In this document: piece after piece, positions 60,844 to 64,000 of the stretch
How positions within the stretch are numbered: the stretch's first letter is position 1
Layout: every line of letters starts with the position of its first letter
Assembly (NCBI GenBank): GCA_030446685.1
Contig: JAUJMV010000011.1
Coordinates: 1 to 64,000, forward strand
Direction of reading: 5' to 3'
Source: Thermomicrobiales bacterium
Lineage (GTDB): Bacteria; Chloroflexota; Chloroflexia; Thermomicrobiales; CADCWN01
DNA: 64,000 nucleotides
Made by a program: the position numbers and the translations under genes
Notes under the pieces: generated by a model
Seen by the model: the letters and a program-made list of their open reading frames with translations, nothing else
Told to the model about the DNA's origin: nothing
Database searches by the model: none

Positions 60844-62179
60844 ACCCGCGCCGCCGGTGGCGGCCGCCCTCGCGGCGGCGGTCGGCGGCATCCTCCTGCT
60901 CGCCCCAGAGCAGCTCGTAGTCGCCGAGGTGGACGACATCGCCCTCCTGGATGCCGGCCTCCGCCAGGCGCGCGGCGATCCCGGAGGCGTCGAGGACGCG
61001 CTGGAAGCGGTCGGCGGCCTCGTCGTTGTTGAAGTCGGTCATCGCCGCCAGCCGCTCGATCTTCGTGCCATGCACGGCGAAGTGGTGCGGCGAGAGGCGC
61101 TCGATCTCGTAGCGGCGCTCGTCGGTCGTGCTGTCGAGGGTGTAGCGGCGCGGCCCCGACTCGGCGGCGGCCGGCTCGGGGACCGGCAGGGCGGCGAGGC
61201 GGCGCGCGACCTCGCGCCCGAGCTCCCGCACGCCCTCGCCGGTCGCCGCCGCGATCGGCACGACGGCATGGCCGCGCCCCTCGAGCGCGGCGCGCAGGGC
61301 CGGCAGGCGCTCTTGGGCCTCCGGCAGGTCCAGCTTGTTGACCGCGACGATCTGCGGCTTCTCCTCCAGCCCGGCCCCGTAGGCCGCCAACTCGCGGTTG
61401 ATCTGGTCGAAGTCGGCGAGTGGGTCGCGCCCTTCGAGGCCCCCCGAGCCGTCGAGGACGTGGATCAGCAGGCGGGTGCGCTCGACGTGGCGCAGGAACT
61501 CGTGGCCCAGCCCGACCCCCGCGGCCGCCCCTTCGATCAGGCCGGGGATGTCGGCCATCACGAACGTCGTGTCGTCGACCGCGACGACGCCGAGGTTCGG
61601 CTCCAGCGTGGTGAAGGGGTAGTCGGCGATCTTCGGGCGGGCGGCGCTCATCGCCGCCAGCAGCGTCGACTTCCCGACGTTCGGGTGGCCGACGAGGCCG
61701 ACGTCGGCGATCAGCTTCAGCTCCAGCGTGACCCAGCGCTCCTTGCCCGGCTCGCCCTTCTCCGCGACGCGCGGGGCCTGCTTGACCGAGGTGGCGAAGT
61801 GCTGGTTGCCCAGCCCGCCGCGCCCGCCGCGCAGGACGACCAGCTCGTCGCCGGGCGCGGTCAGATCGGCCAGGATCTCCTCGGTCTCGGCGTCGCGCAC
61901 GACGGTGCCGGGCGGGACCGGGACGATCACGTCTTGGGCGTTCGCGCCGTGCTTGTTCGACTTCTGCCCGTTGCCGCCGTTCCCGGCGACGTAACGGTAG
62001 TAGGACTGGTAGCGCAGCAGGGTGTTCTCGCGCGGATCGACGCGCAGGATCACGTCGCCGCCCTTGCCACCGTCGCCGCCGTTCGGCCCGCCACGCGGCA
62101 CATACTTCTCGCGGCGGAAGGTGATCGCGCCGTTGCCGCCGTCCCCCGCCTTCAGATACAGCTTTGCTCGGTCGTACAC
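60842..62179 (-). CDS. obgE: Obg/CgtA GTPase
   Basis: 445 residues. The N-terminal glycine-rich Obg fold ([20 protein letters not shown], then [14 protein letters not shown]) precedes the G domain: [19 protein letters not shown] (P-loop), [20 protein letters not shown] (G3) and NKLD (G4). A C-terminal OCT-like domain follows ([20 protein letters not shown]). It is an essential 50S ribosome-assembly GTPase. GTG at 62179 is set by GGAGGCGTTCGAC. Confidence 0.96.
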   Translation of the reverse strand: MYDRAKLYLKAGDGGNGAITFRREKYVPRGGPNGGDGGKGGDVILRVDPRENTLLRYQSYYRYVAGNGGNGQKSNKHGANAQDVIVPVPPGTVVRDAETEEILADLTAPGDELVVLRGGRGGLGNQHFATSVKQAPRVAEKGEPGKERWVTLELKLIADVGLVGHPNVGKSTLLAAMSAARPKIADYPFTTLEPNLGVVAVDDTTFVMADIPGLIEGAAAGVGLGHEFLRHVERTRLLIHVLDGSGGLEGRDPLADFDQINRELAAYGAGLEEKPQIVAVNKLDLPEAQERLPALRAALEGRGHAVVPIAAATGEGVRELGREVARRLAALPVPEPAAAESGPRRYTLDSTTDERRYEIERLSPHHFAVHGTKIERLAAMTDFNNDEAADRFQRVLDASGIAARLAEAGIQEGDVVHLGDYELLWGEQEDAADRRREGGRHRRRG

Positions 62180-62312
62180 CGTCGAACGCCTCCATCCCAC
62201 CGCGTCGGCCCCCGCCCAACCGGGCGCGGGCGGAGGCCGGTCGCCCCCGCGAACTCCTAGTATGCCCTACCGATCACAACCCGTGCCACGATAGGCGGGG
62301 ACGGGTAACAGG

Positions 62313-62404
62313 TCCGAGTCGGGTAGTCGAGTAGAGGACGCGAGGATCGCGACCGGCCGCGTGCCTCGCTCCAAGCCCCTACCCGACTACCCGACTACCC
62401 GACT
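62313..62404. repeat. Short-period inverted repeat pair (GTCGGGTAG type)
   Basis: GAGTCGGGTAGTCGAGTAG at 62316-62334 faces CTACCCGACTACCCGACTAC at about 62379-62404. Same unit as the element at 21021-21146. Confidence 0.85.
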
Positions 62405-62548
62405 CCAAACTCCTACGGAGTTGGCCCACCGCGCCGCTGGCAGGCATTTTGCTCTAGGCATTCTTGGTTCCGCTACGTGACCGGGTGAGCACAACACGGG
62501 CGGGCGGTGGCAGCCGAGGGCAAGGGCGCACAGCGCAGGGGGAAGACG

Positions 62549-63025
62549 ATGGCGAGCAGGGCGACGAGCGGCCTCTCCGGGCGGCACAGCGTGACCGCGG
62601 TCTTCGACGGCGCGAACCACGCGGAGCGCGCGATCGACGAACTGAAGAACGCGGGCTTCAGGGCCGAGCAGGTCTCGGCGGACGTCAACGAGGGGGGCGG
62701 CGGCGGCGGGGCCGCGGCGGCGGCGGCCGGCACCAGCCTGGCGGCGGGCCTCGGCCTGGTCCTCGGCGCGATCATCGGCGGCGTCCTCGGCTGGCTGCTG
62801 CTCGACGGCACGCTGCCGATCATCCTCGGGGCGATCGTCGGCGCGATCGCCGGGACGGCCATCGCCTCGGCCATCGCGCGGGCGGCCGCGAAGAGCCAGC
62901 CCGCCGGCGGCGCGGCGGGGACGCGCAAGGGCAGCGTGAAGCTGACGGTCAACGCCGAGAGCCCAGAGCAGGCGCAGCAGGCGCGCGCCCTGTTCGAGCG
63001 CTTCGGCGCGAAACTGAGCGGATAA
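62549..63025 (+). CDS. General stress protein 17M / YflT-like protein with central TM domain
   Basis: 158 residues. The N-terminal domain (GRHSVTAVFDGANHAERAID, ELKNAGFRAEQVSAD) matches the YflT/17M stress-protein domain. A Gly/Ala-rich double hydrophobic region (GLGLVLGAIIGGVLGWLLL and IILGAIVGAIAGTAIASAI) follows, and the C-terminus repeats the beta-alpha-beta theme (SVKLTVNAESPEQAQQARAL). A role in envelope stress is inferred from family only. The inner Met is chosen over the upstream GTG region. Confidence 0.8.
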   Translation: MASRATSGLSGRHSVTAVFDGANHAERAIDELKNAGFRAEQVSADVNEGGGGGGAAAAAAGTSLAAGLGLVLGAIIGGVLGWLLLDGTLPIILGAIVGAIAGTAIASAIARAAAKSQPAGGAAGTRKGSVKLTVNAESPEQAQQARALFERFGAKLSG

Positions 63026-63042
63026 CGTCGCCCGGCCGCCGG

Positions 63043-63780
63043 TCAGCGAGATCCGCGCGGCGAGCAATGTAGTAGCACATCGCCCAGCGCCCCCAGCCAG
63101 AGGTCGGGTGCCAGGGCGGCCAGATCCTCGACAGCGCCGCCGCCCCATGGGGCGGCGGCGCTGCGCATCCCGGCGGCGCGGGCGGCGCGGAGGTCGTGCG
63201 TGCTGTCGCCGACATAGAGACAGCCCGCCGGGGCGACGCCGAGAGTGGCCGCGGCCTTCAGCAGCGGATCGGGCTCCGGCTTGTGGCGCGCGGTATCCTC
63301 GGCGCAGATCGTCACATCCACCAGCGGTTCGAGCGCGCAGAGCCGGAAGGCGAGTTCGGCCTGGGGGCGGCTCTTCGCGGTGACGATTCCCAGCCGGTAG
63401 CCCCGCGCGCGCAGCTCCCGCAGCGTCTCGGCCGCCCCCGGGAAGGGGCGCACCAGCGCGTCGTGGTGCGCGCGCACGTAGGCGCGGTAGGTCGCCAGCA
63501 ACGCCGCGCCGCGCCCCGGCGCCAGTTCCTCCAGCACCACCGCGAGCGGCCGCCCGATCGTCGCGACAATCGCTGCGCGCGACGGCGCCGCGCCCAGGTG
63601 CGTGCGCGTCGCGCGCTCGAACGCGCGGACGATCAGCTCCACCGAATCGATCAGCGTGCCGTCGAGGTCGAAGAGGACGGCTTCGCAGGACTGAGGACCG
63701 AGGACCGAGGACTGCGTGGGAGACGCGCGCAACCCGCAGCCTTCGGGGTTGGCATCCGCCCCTCGACGCGCCCTATTCAC
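63043..63780 (-). CDS. HAD family phosphatase (Gph-like)
   Basis: About 215-245 residues. Motif I EAVLFDLDGTLIDSVELIVR (nucleophile Asp), motif II IVTAKSRPQ, motif III with Lys in ARHKPEPDPLL and motif IV LYVGDSTHDLRAARAAGM are complete. Phosphoglycolate phosphatase-like. No ATG/GTG/TTG lies just before motif I; in frame upstream is a short-period repeat (SSVLGPQS), so the first 30 residues are repeat-derived or the start is non-canonical. Confidence 0.88.
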   Translation of the reverse strand: MNRARRGADANPEGCGLRASPTQSSVLGPQSCEAVLFDLDGTLIDSVELIVRAFERATRTHLGAAPSRAAIVATIGRPLAVVLEELAPGRGAALLATYRAYVRAHHDALVRPFPGAAETLRELRARGYRLGIVTAKSRPQAELAFRLCALEPLVDVTICAEDTARHKPEPDPLLKAAATLGVAPAGCLYVGDSTHDLRAARAAGMRSAAAPWGGGAVEDLAALAPDLWLGALGDVLLHCSPRGSR

Positions 63781-63800
63781 TCAGCACTCAGCACTCGTCC
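63689..63800. repeat. Short-period repeats around the HAD start
   Basis: GGACCGA units at 63691-63712 (in the HAD frame) and ACTCAGC units at 63777-63798 (inverse of the GTGCTGA array at 40918). Confidence 0.65.
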
Positions 63801-64000
63801 CTACTCCTCGAGGTAGTCGCGCAACTTCTTGCTGCGGCTGGGGTGGCGCAGCTTGCGGAGCGCCTTGGCCTCGATCTGCCGGATGCGCTCGCGCGTGACG
63901 CCGAACTCCTTGCCGACCTCTTCGAGGGTGCGGCCGCGCCCGTTGTCCAGGCCGTAGCGCAGTTCGAGCACCCGGCGCTCGCGCTCGCTCAACGACTCCA
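63801..64000 (-). CDS. rpoD: RNA polymerase primary sigma factor, C-terminal end (partial)
   Basis: Only region 4 is in the window; the 5' part lies beyond 64000. [20 protein letters not shown] begins region 4.1, and [20 protein letters not shown] then [20 protein letters not shown] is the 4.2 helix-turn-helix that reads the -35 element. The sequence matches housekeeping RpoD/SigA. The HAD gene follows 20 bases downstream on the same strand. Confidence 0.95.
   Translation of the reverse strand, partial: ESLSERERRVLELRYGLDNGRGRTLEEVGKEFGVTRERIRQIEAKALRKLRHPSRSKKLRDYLEE

Overview
The window is GC-rich bacterial DNA (about 70% G+C by eye). Codon use is heavily G/C-ending and Shine-Dalgarno sites (GGAGG) are common. 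Two Uma2-type genes, large GT39-like membrane proteins (one fused to NHL repeats), a DUF2905 gene, a SelB, a LutB-LutA fusion and a leuS T-box leader together suggest a Chloroflexota member, perhaps Thermomicrobia/Sphaerobacter-like. That assignment is an inference without any database search. No phage, CRISPR array or replication origin was seen.

Layout. 1-5 kb: DUF971 protein, an unknown protein, an Eis-like GNAT, Uma2 and a sulfatase. 5-9.2 kb: a broken zone with a frameshifted peptide/solute-binding protein, an IS630-type remnant, a nucleoside-kinase-like remnant and an IS982-type remnant. 9.2-15.2 kb: Uma2, a membrane protein, acyl-CoA dehydrogenase, a PIN toxin with its partner, an alpha/beta hydrolase and an AbrB-VapC pair with a visible operator. 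15.2-24.5 kb: selB, a small membrane protein, PIG-L deacetylase, GT2, an M24 peptidase homologue, nucleoside hydrolase, a Gfo/Idh/MocA oxidoreductase and ThuA. 25-30.4 kb: two very large membrane glycosyltransferase-like proteins. 30.4-36.6 kb: DUF433, a frameshifted VapC/AbrB pair, an approximately 650-bp imperfect tandem duplication, a broken LutC-like gene, DinB and a LutB-LutA fusion. 37-44.9 kb: J-domain/SH3 protein, cysteine hydrolase, ffh, ftsY, Nudix, C45 acyltransferase and GNAT; nearly all of these carry a frameshift. 45-48 kb: a lower-GC island with a PIN toxin overlapping a PD-(D/E)XK-like nuclease gene, a membrane protein and a HigB/Gp49-type toxin. 48-64 kb: recD2, response regulator, histidine kinase, leuS with its T-box leader, corA, lgt, obgE, a YflT-like stress protein, an HAD phosphatase and the 3' end of rpoD.

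The most striking observation is the leuS leader (56009-56406, minus strand). A sigma70-type promoter is followed by a complete Leu-specific T-box: Stem I with a CUC specifier, Stem II, the T-box sequence and an intrinsic terminator. A full tRNA-Ala(GGC) gene, with G3-U70 and an encoded CCA, sits inside Stem III, between Stem I and the antiterminator. I know of no description of a tRNA gene nested inside a T-box riboswitch.

Two further themes run through the window. First, many intergenic gaps hold families of palindromic elements, including short-period tandem repeats followed by their inverted copy. Several run in frame into coding sequence, and one lies inside a glycosyltransferase gene. 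Second, single-base frameshifts and small imperfect local duplications cluster in islands (3.5-9 kb, 23.7 kb, 30.8-33 kb, 36.9-44.2 kb). Because they also hit ffh and ftsY, which cells cannot normally lose, sequencing or assembly error is a serious explanation for much of the apparent gene decay.
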